Assembly (NCBI RefSeq): GCF_900104945.1
Contig: NZ_LT629736.1
Coordinates: 2,294,001-2,358,000 of the forward strand
Direction: 5' to 3'
Source of the DNA: Halopseudomonas xinjiangensis
Lineage (GTDB): Bacteria > Pseudomonadota > Gammaproteobacteria > Pseudomonadales > Pseudomonadaceae
Length of the DNA: 64,000 nucleotides
A program made the translations under genes and the position numbers. The notes beneath the pieces are model-generated. The model did not search any database. It saw nothing but the letters and a program-made list of their open reading frames with translations, and was not told where the DNA came from. The stretch's first letter is position 1; each line of letters starts with the position of its first letter. Shown here one piece after another: positions 27,900-41,300 of the stretch.

Positions 27900-27934
27900 A
27901 AAACGGGCACCGAATCAGCGATCCGGTGCCCGTT
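27900..27934 (-). terminator. Rho-independent terminator of the alcohol dehydrogenase gene
   Basis: An 11-bp perfect stem, AACGGGCACCG (27902-27912) with CGGTGCCCGTT (27924-27934), is followed on the minus strand by TTTT. It lies about 26 bases after the stop at 27961. Confidence 0.88.
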
Positions 27935-27960
27935 GCTTGTACTACCTGGCTGAAACCCGG

Positions 27961-29067
27961 TTATTCGAAAACGATAACGCCGCGGGCATTCTTGCCGTCC
28001 AGCATGTCCTGAAATGCCTGCGGCGCCTCGTCGATGCTGTAGGTCTTGGTGACCAGTTCATCCAGCTTCAGACGATTGGCCTTGTACAGATTGAGAATCT
28101 TCGGGAAGTCATACTGCGGACGCGCCGAACCCAGCCAGCTGCCCTTGATGGTGCGTTCATCTGCTGGCAGCGAAAAGGTGTTGATCGTGGTTTTGTCCTG
28201 CATGTCCGCAACACCCACCACGACGACCGTACCCGCGCGGCCCAGAGCCTTGTAAGCCTGTTCGACGACCTTGCCGTTGCCAACGCACTCGAACGCGTAA
28301 TCGACACCGCCACTGAGCTTCTTGATCGACTTGCTGACGTCGTCTACCTGGGTGAGATTGATGGTATGGGTCGCGCCAAACTCCTTGGCCATTTCCAGTT
28401 TCGTGTCGTTGGTATCGACCGCGATGACCATTTCCGCACCGGCCGTCACGCAACCCTGGATGACGTTCAGACCGACCCCGCCGATACCGAACACGGCGGC
28501 ACGCGAACCCGGCTCCAGCTGGGCGGTATTGAATACCGAACCGACGCCAGTGATGACCGCGCAGCCGACCAGCGCAGCGCTGGACATCGGCACGCCTTCG
28601 TCGATCTTCACGCAGTTGTCCACATGCATGGTCGCGTATTCGGCCATCACGCCACAGGCGCCAAACACGTTGAGATCCTCGCCATCCTTGCCATGGGTAC
28701 GGACGGTGCCGTCAGGCAGGGTGACCAGTGACTTGCGCGCGTTCTCACAGAGAACCGGCCGGCCACGAACGCAATTACGACATTTGCCACACATGGTAAT
28801 GAAGGTGCTGACCACATAGTCGCCTTCCTTCAACTCGGTGACGCCATCACCCACTTCAATCACGACGCCAGCGGCTTCGTGGCCCAGGACCAGCGGCGGC
28901 GGATACTGAATCTTGCCGGTCGTTGCAGAGTGATCGCTATGGCACACGCCACATGCAGCGACCTTGATGGTGACTTCGCCCCGCTTGGGCCCATCGACGG
29001 TGATGGTCTCCACTTGAACGGGCTGGCCCCATTCGCGGCACACCACAGCTTTTGCCTGACGACTCAT
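27961..29067 (-). CDS. Zinc-dependent alcohol dehydrogenase (class III-like MDR family)
   Basis: A 368-residue medium-chain dehydrogenase. Catalytic zinc ligands are in CGVCHSD and GHEAAG; the structural zinc site is CGKCRNCVRGRPVLC. The NAD-binding motif is GIGGVGLNVIQG near residue 195. The length and the FGACGVMAEYATM region fit class-III-like alcohol dehydrogenases; formaldehyde versus longer alcohols cannot be told. GAGGAGAAA precedes the ATG. It has its own terminator, so it is monocistronic. Confidence 0.9.
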   Translation of the reverse strand: MSRQAKAVVCREWGQPVQVETITVDGPKRGEVTIKVAACGVCHSDHSATTGKIQYPPPLVLGHEAAGVVIEVGDGVTELKEGDYVVSTFITMCGKCRNCVRGRPVLCENARKSLVTLPDGTVRTHGKDGEDLNVFGACGVMAEYATMHVDNCVKIDEGVPMSSAALVGCAVITGVGSVFNTAQLEPGSRAAVFGIGGVGLNVIQGCVTAGAEMVIAVDTNDTKLEMAKEFGATHTINLTQVDDVSKSIKKLSGGVDYAFECVGNGKVVEQAYKALGRAGTVVVVGVADMQDKTTINTFSLPADERTIKGSWLGSARPQYDFPKILNLYKANRLKLDELVTKTYSIDEAPQAFQDMLDGKNARGVIVFE

Positions 29068-29174
29068 GATTTTCTCCTCTGTTGTAAGCCAGCTAGTCGA
29101 TCTGCCCTAACCCAATGAGTCTGTGATCGTCTGATGAGAACGATGATAACTCAGGTCGCGCAGCGGTATGGTAG

Positions 29175-29210
29175 TGCAAATCGCCTCTGATTGGCGCGAT
29201 TTGCATTTTT
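29175..29210 (+). terminator. Terminator-like hairpin reading away from any annotated gene
   Basis: TGCAAATCGC (29175-29184) pairs with GCGATTTGCA (29196-29205) and is followed by TTTTT on the plus strand. No plus-strand gene lies upstream; the flanking genes are both on the minus strand. It could end a small RNA or serve as an operator. Confidence 0.6.
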
Positions 29211-29277
29211 GGATCACTGCGCGCTGTCAGGCAACCGGGCCCGGATTAACCGGTCCCGGCAAAGGTGCCCTGCGTCC

Positions 29278-29784
29278 TTACAATCGATTTCTGAGAAACC
29301 GGATGGCCGTATCAGTGACCACGCCGAAGAGCACATGCGCCGCCAAGCCGCGCGCATGATCCTGCCAGGGATACTCGCCAGGCTTGCCTGAGAGACCCAT
29401 GAGCGTATTCAAACCCTCGTCCTGAGCCAGGAACAGCCCCAGACCAAACAGGCTGCCGCGTCCGGCTCCGAGTAGCGGCACCTTGTCGTACAGCGCGCCA
29501 TAGAGCGCGCCTGGAAGCATACCCAGCGAGTAATGAATCGCCATGCCCGCCGGGTGCGGTTGTTCGACATGCTTGCCAGCCAGGCCGGCGACCTTGTCGG
29601 CCATGACGTGAGCCGGATCCATGCCCTGCGGGCGTGCATCGATGGTGCGCTGACGGTCGCGCTCAGGCATGCGCTTGTAGGCGTACCAATCCAATCGATC
29701 CATGACCCAGACGGCCAGGGTTCCTGCAGCTGCACCTGCAGCCACCCACAGCAGCGTGTTTCCCGGGGATGATTTGCTCAACAT
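29278..29784 (-). CDS. Small inner-membrane protein, YagU/DUF1440-like
   Basis: A 168-residue protein with an N-terminal membrane helix (residues ~10-28, TLLWVAAGAAAGTLAVWVMD), a charged loop rich in Arg/Asp/Pro, and two or three more hydrophobic segments (MAIHYSLGMLPGALYGALYD, GSLFGLGLFLAQD, HVLFGVVTDTAI). The pattern fits the YagU family, linked to acid resistance in E. coli. AGGAG lies 6 bases before the ATG. It stands apart from the neighbouring operons. Confidence 0.7.
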   Translation of the reverse strand: MLSKSSPGNTLLWVAAGAAAGTLAVWVMDRLDWYAYKRMPERDRQRTIDARPQGMDPAHVMADKVAGLAGKHVEQPHPAGMAIHYSLGMLPGALYGALYDKVPLLGAGRGSLFGLGLFLAQDEGLNTLMGLSGKPGEYPWQDHARGLAAHVLFGVVTDTAIRFLRNRL

Positions 29785-29946
29785 AGGATCTCCTCAATCA
29801 GCCGGTCGTGAATTCGGAATTCATATCTCCAAGAGCTGGTTCGAGATTGACCAGCACCTTGTGGATGCGACCCGGCGATTTCGAAGGCCGTTCCTGCCAA
29901 GCGACCAATGGGAGCAAGGAGCTGAAGCCGAAGAAGCAGTTGTGGA

Positions 29947-30642
29947 TTAACCCCGAAGACCGGTCAGCCAATCAAGGTCTTCCGGGCGGGTGACCTTGAT
30001 GTTGTCGGCCCGCCCCTCGATCAGCCGAGGCGCATGACCGGCCCACTCCATCGCCGAGGCTTCATCGGTCACCGGAATACCCGCCGCCAGTGCGCCGCCA
30101 AGCGCTTCGCGCAACATGCCGAGTCGAAACATCTGCGGCGTGTAGGCTTGCCAGTACAGGCTGCGATCAGGGGTAGCGACTACCCGGCCATCCGGACCGA
30201 CCTGCTTGAGGGTGTCACGCACCGGCACTGCCAACAGGCCGCCGACCGGATCGTCTGCCAACGACTCCAGTAGTCGGGCCAGATCCGAGTGTGCAAGGTT
30301 GGGCCGCGCTGCGTCATGCACAAGCACCCAGTCGCCGTCAGCCGCACCGAGCGCAACAAGCCGCTTGATCCCGGCGAGTACCGAGTTGGCACGCTCAGCG
30401 CCGCCCGCTGCGAGATTAACGCGATCATCGGCCGCACAGGCTAGTGTCGGCCAGTATCCATCGGCCGCCGACAGGCTGACGACCAGACCGCGCAGCCCAG
30501 GGTGATCGAGAAAACAATCGAGGGTATGTTCGATGAGAGTGCGGTCACCCAGGCGGAGATACTGCTTGGGACGGTCCGCTTGCATCCGCGCGCCGACGCC
30601 AGCCGCGGGAATCACCACCCAGAATGAGGGCGAGGCAGTCAT
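29947..30642 (-). CDS. ispD: 2-C-methyl-D-erythritol 4-phosphate cytidylyltransferase
   Basis: A 231-residue MEP-pathway enzyme: MEP + CTP to CDP-methylerythritol. The nucleotide-binding block is VIPAAGVGARMQADRPKQYL near residue 10, and the DxA motif is in VLVHDAARPNLA. The rest (TDEASAMEWAG, KVTRPEDLDWLTGL) is standard. The start overlaps the ftsB stop by 4 bases, as in other pseudomonads. It usually precedes ispF, but here the next gene downstream is the DUF1440-like one, so ispF is not adjacent. Confidence 0.96.
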   Translation of the reverse strand: MTASPSFWVVIPAAGVGARMQADRPKQYLRLGDRTLIEHTLDCFLDHPGLRGLVVSLSAADGYWPTLACAADDRVNLAAGGAERANSVLAGIKRLVALGAADGDWVLVHDAARPNLAHSDLARLLESLADDPVGGLLAVPVRDTLKQVGPDGRVVATPDRSLYWQAYTPQMFRLGMLREALGGALAAGIPVTDEASAMEWAGHAPRLIEGRADNIKVTRPEDLDWLTGLRG

Positions 30643-30911
30643 TCGTTGCTGAGCTGAAACAGGGTTTCGCCTTCCCGCACCATGCCGAGCTCGTGACGGG
30701 CACGTTCTTCGATGGTCTCCAGGCCCTGCTTGAGTTCGAGGACTTCCGCAGTGAGCACCCGGTTACGTTCGAGCAACTGTTCGTTTTCCTGTTGCTGTTG
30801 AGCAATCTGCTGTTTGAGCTGGGCGACATGGGCGAAGCTACCCTCCCCCACCCAAAGGCGGTATTGCAGGCCAGCCAGCAAAACCAGGGCGGCAATCCAA
30901 AGCCATTTCAC
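30639..30911 (-). CDS. ftsB: Cell division protein FtsB
   Basis: A 90-residue bitopic membrane protein of the FtsQLB divisome complex. A membrane helix covers residues 3-20 (LWIAALVLLAGLQYRLW). A coiled coil with Gln/Leu heptads follows (AQLKQQIAQQQQENEQLLER), and the C-terminus is RARHELGMVREGETLFQL, which contacts FtsL. It follows eno and overlaps ispD by 4 bases. Confidence 0.95.
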   Translation of the reverse strand: MKWLWIAALVLLAGLQYRLWVGEGSFAHVAQLKQQIAQQQQENEQLLERNRVLTAEVLELKQGLETIEERARHELGMVREGETLFQLSNE

Positions 30912-30990
30912 AACGTCCAGCCTCCCAGCGGGCAGCGATTCGGTGAGCAGATACTAATCGGCAAGCCAGCCAATTGCCATGTTCCAACGC

Positions 30991-31017
30991 AAAGCGCGCC
31001 GACAGGCGGCGCGCTTT
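30991..31017. terminator. Hairpin terminator between eno and ftsB
   Basis: An 11-bp stem, AAAGCGCGCCG (30991-31001) with CGGCGCGCTTT (31007-31017), has a 5-base loop. T content after the stem is modest on both strands, so partial readthrough from eno into ftsB-ispD is plausible. Confidence 0.7.
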
Positions 31018-31039
31018 GTTGATCCGGCCTGAGTAGTGC

Positions 31040-32344
<1,305 letters not shown>

Positions 32345-32386
32345 TTATGAATCGTCCGAAAGTAGATCAGGTTCGACGCGACAAGT

Positions 32387-34981
<2,595 letters not shown>

Positions 34982-35010
34982 TCAATCGCAATGGCCGGCC
35001 GAAACAGGCG

Positions 35011-36333
35011 CTACTGCGCGGCTTGCGGCTCCCATCGTACGTGCCAACCGGTCTCGCCCGGTCCGACGCAGCCAAGCTCGGCCTGCCAGCGCCCGCCGAC
35101 CGAAACCAGGCGGCCATCGCAGTATAGCAACGGCACCCGCTCCCGCAGCCAGGCGGGGATTGCCGCATCCTGCAGCAGATGCTTGAGGCTCTGGCTGGGC
35201 CTGCCAGCAGGTTTTATCGTTTCTCCACCCTGGCGATAGCGAATGTCCCACTGGCCGTCGCCGCTCAGGCCACCTGGGCCAGGCTCGAAACAAAGCCTGC
35301 CATTGCCAGGCAGATCGATCTGTTTCGCTGGCTCGATTCGCTGAGCCTGAGGGATCGGCAGGTGCTGCGGCAGCAGCCACAGACAGCCGGACGCACGGAT
35401 CAGACGATAACCATCGAGCGTGATGGCCGGCTGGCTGTCAGGCCGCGCAGCGAGCTGATCAATCAGTTCACGAAGCTGGCGCTGATCGGGCATCCGACAG
35501 CCGAGCCGATGCAGCCAGAAACGCAGCAGGTTCGCCTGACGCGCCCTGCTCAGGCCAAGCAGTGGCTCGACCATCAGAGCCGGCCAACAGTGAAGCCATG
35601 GATCCTTTGGGGACGGTACGACTCGCTTCCAATCTTCTTCGGCGCGCTCATCGAGCAGTTCCAGCGACTCGCCAACATGTTCGGCAAGTCGAAGCAAGCT
35701 TCCCTCGGCCATGGGCCAGGCCTGCCGGACCCGCGGAAGAATGTCATGCCGCAATGCCGTGCGCGCGAAACGCGGGTCGCTGTTGGCCGGATCTTCTATC
35801 CAGCTCAAACCCTGCTGTTGCGCCCAGCTCTGCAGTTGGGCTCGCGGCCAGTCCAGCAGCGGGCGAAACATAGTGGCCGACCCCAGAGAACGGCGCTGTG
35901 GCATGCCCGCCAGACCACGCAAACCCGTCCCCCGAAGCAAACGAAACAGGACCGTCTCGATCTGGTCATCTCGATGGTGCGCCAGCAGTAGTACCTCGCC
36001 AGGCTCGAGTGCCGCTTCAAAGGCGTCATATCGTGCGTTACGTGCGGCGTTCTCGACACTGGCACCGGGAGCGACCGTCACCTGTATCACCTGCAGCGGC
36101 ACACCTGCGCGACGGCACGCGTCTGCGCACTGTGCAGCCCAGCGATCGGCATCGGCGTGCAATCCGTGATGAACATGAACGGCGGAGATGGGCGGCAACT
36201 CGGACGAGCCGCGTAACAGCGAAAGTGCATGAAGAAGGGCCATGGAATCCAGGCCCCCGGACAACCCCAGCCGCCAGGCCGGGGCATCCATGCAGGGCGC
36301 CAGCCTGTCGAGCAGCGCCTGCGGGTGGAACAT
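35011..36333 (-). CDS. tilS: tRNA(Ile)-lysidine synthase
   Basis: A 440-residue enzyme that converts C34 of tRNA-Ile2 to lysidine, needed to read AUA. The ATP-binding PP-loop is GLSGGLDSMALLHAL near residue 25, followed by LLAHHRDDQIETVLFRLLRG. The middle domain has SRARQANLLRFWL and the C-terminal domain has KHLLQDAAIPAWLRERVPLLY. It starts 2 bases after the accA stop, so it is co-transcribed. Confidence 0.95.
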   Translation of the reverse strand: MFHPQALLDRLAPCMDAPAWRLGLSGGLDSMALLHALSLLRGSSELPPISAVHVHHGLHADADRWAAQCADACRRAGVPLQVIQVTVAPGASVENAARNARYDAFEAALEPGEVLLLAHHRDDQIETVLFRLLRGTGLRGLAGMPQRRSLGSATMFRPLLDWPRAQLQSWAQQQGLSWIEDPANSDPRFARTALRHDILPRVRQAWPMAEGSLLRLAEHVGESLELLDERAEEDWKRVVPSPKDPWLHCWPALMVEPLLGLSRARQANLLRFWLHRLGCRMPDQRQLRELIDQLAARPDSQPAITLDGYRLIRASGCLWLLPQHLPIPQAQRIEPAKQIDLPGNGRLCFEPGPGGLSGDGQWDIRYRQGGETIKPAGRPSQSLKHLLQDAAIPAWLRERVPLLYCDGRLVSVGGRWQAELGCVGPGETGWHVRWEPQAAQ

Positions 36334-36335
36334 GA

Positions 36336-37292
36336 TTACTTGATACCGAAGGCCATCAGCCGCTCGTAGCGGGAATCAAGCAGCGAGTCGGCATCGTGCT
36401 CGTCGAGCGAAGTCAACTGCTCCAGAAGCTGGGTCTTGATTCGTGCGGCGGTTTCCTTGGGGTCACGGTGCGCGCCGCCCAACGGCTCGTTGATGAGTTT
36501 GTCGACCAAACCCAGCTCCTTCAACCGTCCAGCAGTGATACCCATGGCCTCGGCAGCGTCGGCGGCCTTCTCTGATTTTTTCCAGAGAATCGACGCGCAG
36601 CCCTCGGGAGAGATCACCGAGTACGTCGAATATTGCAGCATCATCAGCCGGTCGCAGACCCCGATCGCCAACGCACCACCGGAGCCGCCTTCGCCGATGA
36701 CGGTAGCGATGATCGGCGTCTTCAGGCGCGACATGATCTGCAGGTTCCAGGCGATCGCCTCGCTCTGCCCACGCTCTTCCGCGTCGATACCGGGGTATGC
36801 ACCGGGCGTGTCGATGAAGGTAATGATCGGCATCTGGAAGCGTTCGGCCAGCTGCATCAGCCGGCAGGCCTTGCGGTAGCCCTCGGGCTTGGGCATGCCG
36901 AAGTTACGGCGTACCTTGTCTTTGACGTCACGCCCTTTCTGGTGGCCGATGATCATGACCGGACGGCCATCGAGCCGGGCCATGCCGCCGACGATCGCGG
37001 CGTCGTCGGCAAAGTGACGATCGCCGTGCATTTCTTCGAAATCGGTGAAGATGTGCCGGATATAATCCAGCGTATAGGGACGCTGCGGATGCCGCGCCAT
37101 TTGCGCGACCTGCCAGCTCGACAGGTTGGAGAAGATGCTTTCGGTGAGGGAACGGCTCTTGTCTTCCAGTCGGGTGATTTCATCGCCAATGTTCAGCGAG
37201 TTGTCGGTACCGACCAGGCGCAGCTCTTCGATCTTTGCCTGCAGGTCTGCAATAGGCTGTTCGAACTCCAAATACTTCTGACTCTTGCTCAT
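36336..37292 (-). CDS. accA: Acetyl-CoA carboxylase carboxyltransferase subunit alpha
   Basis: A 318-residue subunit that, with AccD, moves carboxyl from biotin to acetyl-CoA, starting fatty-acid synthesis. Markers are [66 protein letters not shown] and [14 protein letters not shown]. It lies 107 bases downstream of dnaE and runs into tilS. Confidence 0.98.
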   Translation of the reverse strand: MSKSQKYLEFEQPIADLQAKIEELRLVGTDNSLNIGDEITRLEDKSRSLTESIFSNLSSWQVAQMARHPQRPYTLDYIRHIFTDFEEMHGDRHFADDAAIVGGMARLDGRPVMIIGHQKGRDVKDKVRRNFGMPKPEGYRKACRLMQLAERFQMPIITFIDTPGAYPGIDAEERGQSEAIAWNLQIMSRLKTPIIATVIGEGGSGGALAIGVCDRLMMLQYSTYSVISPEGCASILWKKSEKAADAAEAMGITAGRLKELGLVDKLINEPLGGAHRDPKETAARIKTQLLEQLTSLDEHDADSLLDSRYERLMAFGIK

Positions 37293-37399
37293 AAGCGTCC
37301 ATCATCCGCGGGGCGCCCGCCGGGGGCATCCGATTTTTTGTTGATTACCTTACGGGATTGAGCAGCCTGCGTCGAGCAAGCGGTCCCCGGGGGTAGCAG

Positions 37400-40300
37400 T
37401 CATCTGTAGTGCAAGGAGACGCTGTCTTTGCCGAGCTGGTCACGCAGACTCTGGACCAGCTCATCAGCAGGCTCCACCCGCCACTCCTCGCCCAGGCGCA
37501 GCAAAGCTGTGGCGTCCGGACGGGTCACGTCGATCGTCACGGCGCAGCCGCCACGATGCTTGCGCAGCAGGTTGGCGATCTGAGCCAGGCAGTCTGGCCC
37601 ATGACGAACCGTATCCATACTGATTCGCACACTGTCGAGCAGACTGGTACGGGCATCCTCGAGGCTCATCACGCGCTTGGCACGCATGCGCAGGCCGCCG
37701 GAGAAATCATCCTGCGCGACCTCACCTTCGACCACCAGCAATGCGTCTTTCTGGAGCAGACTCTGCGCGGCCTGGAAAGCGTCGGCAAACAGTGAGACCT
37801 CGATCCGCGCGGAACGATCATCGAGGGTGACGAAACCCACCTTGTCGCCGCGTTTGCTCTTCATGACACGCATGTCGAAGACCAGGCCGGCAATGGTCTG
37901 GGCTTCTCGGGATGGTTTCAGGTCGATGATGCGCTGCCTGGCGAAGCGACGGACTTCCTTCTCATATTCATCGATAGGATGCCCGGTGAGATACAGACCC
38001 AGCGTTTCCTTTTCGCCCCGCAGTCGCTCCTTGAACGACCACTCCCTCACGCGACGATAACTCTCGAACACGTCCCGGTCGGTCGACGGTCCCAAGAGGT
38101 CGCCAAACAGGTCTTCATGCCCGCTGTCCGCGCTGCGTGCGGTCTGCTCTGCCGAGGCCATGGCCTCTTCCATCGCTGCCGCCAGAGCGGCGCGGTTACG
38201 ATCAACCTGCTTGAGGTAGGCCTGCTGTTCTTCGTCGAAGAACGGGCCCAGGCGATCCAGCGCGCCGCTGCGGATCAGCGCTTCCATCACCCGCTTGTTG
38301 ATGCGTTTGAGGTCGACCCGCGCGCAGAAATCGAACAGATCGTTGAACGGTCCACCTGCCTGGCGGGTCTCGACAATGGTTTCCACCGGACCTTCGCCGA
38401 CACCCTTGATTGCGCCGAGGCCATAGACGACGTCACCTGCGTCGTCCACGGTGAACTTGAATTCCGAGACATTCACATCCGGCGCCTTGATGCGCAACTT
38501 CATGCTGCGACACTCTTCGATGAGCGTCACCACCTTGTCGGTGTTGTGCATATCCGCAGACAGCACGGCCGCCATGAACGGCGCAGGATGATGCGCCTTG
38601 AGCCAGGCGGTCTGATACGAGACCAGCCCGTAAGCTGCCGAGTGCGACTTGTTGAAGCCGTAGCCGGCGAATTTTTCCACCAGATCGAAGATATTGCCCG
38701 CGAGGTCGGCATCGATATTGTTGTTCTGGCAACCTTCGAGAAAGATCGCGCGCTGCTTGGCCATCTCCTCGGGCTTCTTCTTGCCCATTGCCCGACGCAG
38801 CATGTCCGCTCCGCCCAGCGTATATCCAGCCATCACCTGAGCGATCTGCATCACCTGTTCCTGATACAGGATGATGCCGTAGGTTGGCTTGAGTACCGGC
38901 TCGAGCCCTGGATACTGATAATTCGGGTGTGGGTAGGAGACGATCTCGCGTCCGTGTTTGCGGTTGATGAAATCGTCGACCATGCCTGACTGCAGCGGGC
39001 CGGGACGGAACAGTGCCACCAGGGCGATGAGATCTTCCAGACAGTCCGGCTTGAGCTTCTTGATCAGCTCCTTCATGCCGCGCGATTCGAGCTGGAAGAC
39101 CGCAGTAGTCTCCGCCTTTTGCAGCATGTGGTAGGTAGGCGCGTCATCGAGCGGGATGAAATCGATGTTCAGCGGATCCAGGCCCTTCTTGGCCTGCTCG
39201 CGGTTGATCGTCTCCATCGCCCAATCGATGATGGTCAGCGTGCGCAGGCCGAGGAAGTCGAACTTCACCAGACCCGCGGCTTCGACGTCATCCTTGTCGA
39301 ACTGGGTCACCAGGCCCGCACCGGCCTCGTCACAATACAGCGGCGCGAAATCCGTCAGCTTGGTCGGCGCGATGACCACGCCACCGGCGTGCTTGCCGAC
39401 GTTACGGGTGATACCTTCGAGCTTGAGCGCCATGTCCCAGATTTCCTGGGCTTCCTCGTCGGCCGCAAGGAACTCGCGCAGCAGTTCTTCCTGCTCGTGA
39501 GCCTTGGCCAGGGTCATGCCGACTTCGAAGGGAATCATTTTCGACAGCTTGTCGGCCAGGCCATAGGACTTGCCCTGCACCCGAGCCACGTCGCGCACCA
39601 CAGCCTTGGCCGCCATGGTGCCGAAGGTGATGATCTGCGATACCGCGTTGCGACCGTAGGCTTCGGCCACGTACTCGATTACCCGGTCGCGACCTTCCAT
39701 GCAGAAGTCGATGTCGAAGTCGGGCATGGATACCCGTTCCGGGTTGAGGAAGCGTTCGAACAGCAGGTCATAGGCCAGCGGATCGAGATCGGTAATCAAC
39801 AAGGAGTACGCCACGAGCGAACCGGCTCCGGAGCCCCGGCCAGGACCTACCGGTACGCCGTTGCCTTTGGCCCATTTGATGAAGTCCATCACGATCAGGA
39901 AGTAACCGGGAAAGCCCATCTGATTGATGATGTCGAGCTCGAAGTTCAGACGGTCGACATATACCTGACGGCGTGTTTCGTAATCCGGCGTGTCCTTCGG
40001 CAGGATGATCTTCAGTCGCTCTTCGAGACCTTCGAAGGAAACCTGCTTGAAGTACTCTTCGATGGTCAGGCCTTCCGGAATCGGAAACTCCGGCAGGAAG
40101 TAGGTACCAAGCTGCACCTCAATGCTGCAACGCCGGGCAATCTCGACCGAGTTTTCCAAGGCCTCGGGGATATCCGCGAACAGCTCGGCCATTTCCTCGG
40201 AGGTCTTGAGGTACTGCTCTTCGCTGTACTGGCGGACGCGCCGCGGATCGTCGAGCGCGCGGCCTTCGCCGATACATACACGGGTTTCGTGCGCCTCGAA

Positions 40301-40924
40301 GTCCCCGCGCTTGAGAAACCGAACGTCGTTGGTGGCGACAACGGGGCAATCGAAGCGCTCTGCAAGCGCTACCGCCGAATGCAAATATTCCTCGTCGTGA
40401 GGTCGACTGGTGCGTTGCAGCTCAAGATAGAACCGGTTCGGGAACACACCCATCCAGTATTCGATGAGAGCGTCCGCTTCATACGGGCTGTTCGACAGGA
40501 GCGATTGTCCGATCTCGCCTTCCTTCGCCCCTGAGAGCGCAATTACACCTTCACTGGCCTCGGCAATCCACTCGCGGCGAATCGTCACCAGGCCGTTGCG
40601 CTGGCCCTCGGTGTAACCTCGGGAGACCAGCTCAGTCAGATTGCGGTAGCCCTTCTTGTTCATCGACAGGAGGGTCATGCGGGTGAGCTGGCTATCATCG
40701 TCGTGACCGACAACCCATATATCTACACCTGAGATTGGCTTGATGCCGGCACCCATGGCCGCCTTGTAGAACTTGACCAGACTGCACATGTTGTTCTGAT
40801 CGGTCACCGCAACGGCAGGCATGCCGGCTTCAGCGGTCGCCTTGATCAGCGGCTTGATCTTGACCAGGCCATCGACCAGGGAATACTCACTGTGAACGCG
40901 CAGGTGGACGAAGGAGACGGTCAT
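37400..40924 (-). CDS. dnaE: DNA polymerase III subunit alpha
   Basis: A 1174-residue replicative polymerase. The PHP domain begins FVHLRVHSEYSLVDG, the catalytic acids lie in PDFDIDFCMEGRDRVIEYV (near residue 400), and VGPGRGSGAGSLVAY and GFNKSHSAAYGLVSYQTAWL are typical. The OB domain sits near residue 1000 (IAGLVFDMRVMKSKRGDKVGF). AGGAATTTT before the ATG at 40924 fixes the start. The window also carries the error-prone paralogue dnaE2. A 541-base gap separates dnaE from rnhB. Confidence 0.98.
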   Translation of the reverse strand: MTVSFVHLRVHSEYSLVDGLVKIKPLIKATAEAGMPAVAVTDQNNMCSLVKFYKAAMGAGIKPISGVDIWVVGHDDDSQLTRMTLLSMNKKGYRNLTELVSRGYTEGQRNGLVTIRREWIAEASEGVIALSGAKEGEIGQSLLSNSPYEADALIEYWMGVFPNRFYLELQRTSRPHDEEYLHSAVALAERFDCPVVATNDVRFLKRGDFEAHETRVCIGEGRALDDPRRVRQYSEEQYLKTSEEMAELFADIPEALENSVEIARRCSIEVQLGTYFLPEFPIPEGLTIEEYFKQVSFEGLEERLKIILPKDTPDYETRRQVYVDRLNFELDIINQMGFPGYFLIVMDFIKWAKGNGVPVGPGRGSGAGSLVAYSLLITDLDPLAYDLLFERFLNPERVSMPDFDIDFCMEGRDRVIEYVAEAYGRNAVSQIITFGTMAAKAVVRDVARVQGKSYGLADKLSKMIPFEVGMTLAKAHEQEELLREFLAADEEAQEIWDMALKLEGITRNVGKHAGGVVIAPTKLTDFAPLYCDEAGAGLVTQFDKDDVEAAGLVKFDFLGLRTLTIIDWAMETINREQAKKGLDPLNIDFIPLDDAPTYHMLQKAETTAVFQLESRGMKELIKKLKPDCLEDLIALVALFRPGPLQSGMVDDFINRKHGREIVSYPHPNYQYPGLEPVLKPTYGIILYQEQVMQIAQVMAGYTLGGADMLRRAMGKKKPEEMAKQRAIFLEGCQNNNIDADLAGNIFDLVEKFAGYGFNKSHSAAYGLVSYQTAWLKAHHPAPFMAAVLSADMHNTDKVVTLIEECRSMKLRIKAPDVNVSEFKFTVDDAGDVVYGLGAIKGVGEGPVETIVETRQAGGPFNDLFDFCARVDLKRINKRVMEALIRSGALDRLGPFFDEEQQAYLKQVDRNRAALAAAMEEAMASAEQTARSADSGHEDLFGDLLGPSTDRDVFESYRRVREWSFKERLRGEKETLGLYLTGHPIDEYEKEVRRFARQRIIDLKPSREAQTIAGLVFDMRVMKSKRGDKVGFVTLDDRSARIEVSLFADAFQAAQSLLQKDALLVVEGEVAQDDFSGGLRMRAKRVMSLEDARTSLLDSVRISMDTVRHGPDCLAQIANLLRKHRGGCAVTIDVTRPDATALLRLGEEWRVEPADELVQSLRDQLGKDSVSLHYR

Positions 40925-41088
40925 AAAATTCCTGTAGGTGGAGCGGACTGCAAGAGAGCGATTGTAGCGACCGAGGGATGGCGGGACCAGTCGAAACAAG
41001 AGTTAACGACCGACGACCGGCGCGGAGAGAATCGGTGTGTATTTTACCGGAGAGTTTGTCGCTGCGAGTACATGCATTCCGCAGCCCC

Positions 41089-41227
41089 TCCCCCGGCAGG
41101 GTTGCGCAAGACGCCGCAACCGCCATGTATGGCGGAAGTGCCGAAAATGCAGGAGCATTTTCCGGCGATCCCTGGAGGCTTCACCAAAACATCCATGTTT
41201 TGGAGACTTGCTCCCCCTGCCGGGGGA
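41089..41227. repeat. Structured element A: 13-bp inverted repeat enclosing four perfect hairpins
   Basis: Outer arms TCCCCCGGCAGGG (41089-41101) and CCCTGCCGGGGGA (41215-41227) are perfect complements. Inside, in order: GGTTGCG/CGCAACC (41100-41106, 41115-41121); CCGCCAT/ATGGCGG (41120-41126, 41129-41135); GAAAATGC/GCATTTTC (41143-41150, 41155-41162); CCAAAACAT/ATGTTTTGG (41184-41192, 41195-41203). The whole could fold as a multi-branched junction. No T-run follows, so it is not a plain terminator. Confidence 0.85.
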
Positions 41228-41300
41228 CGATCCGCTCGTTCAGACACCAGTGTGGCTGAAAGACGTGTAGTTGAGAATCATGCTCTACCGCGGAACAAGC

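Noticed and set aside
39119-40534. 471-codon plus-strand open frame opposite dnaE
   Set aside because: It is antisense to conserved dnaE sequence, with no start signal or family resemblance.
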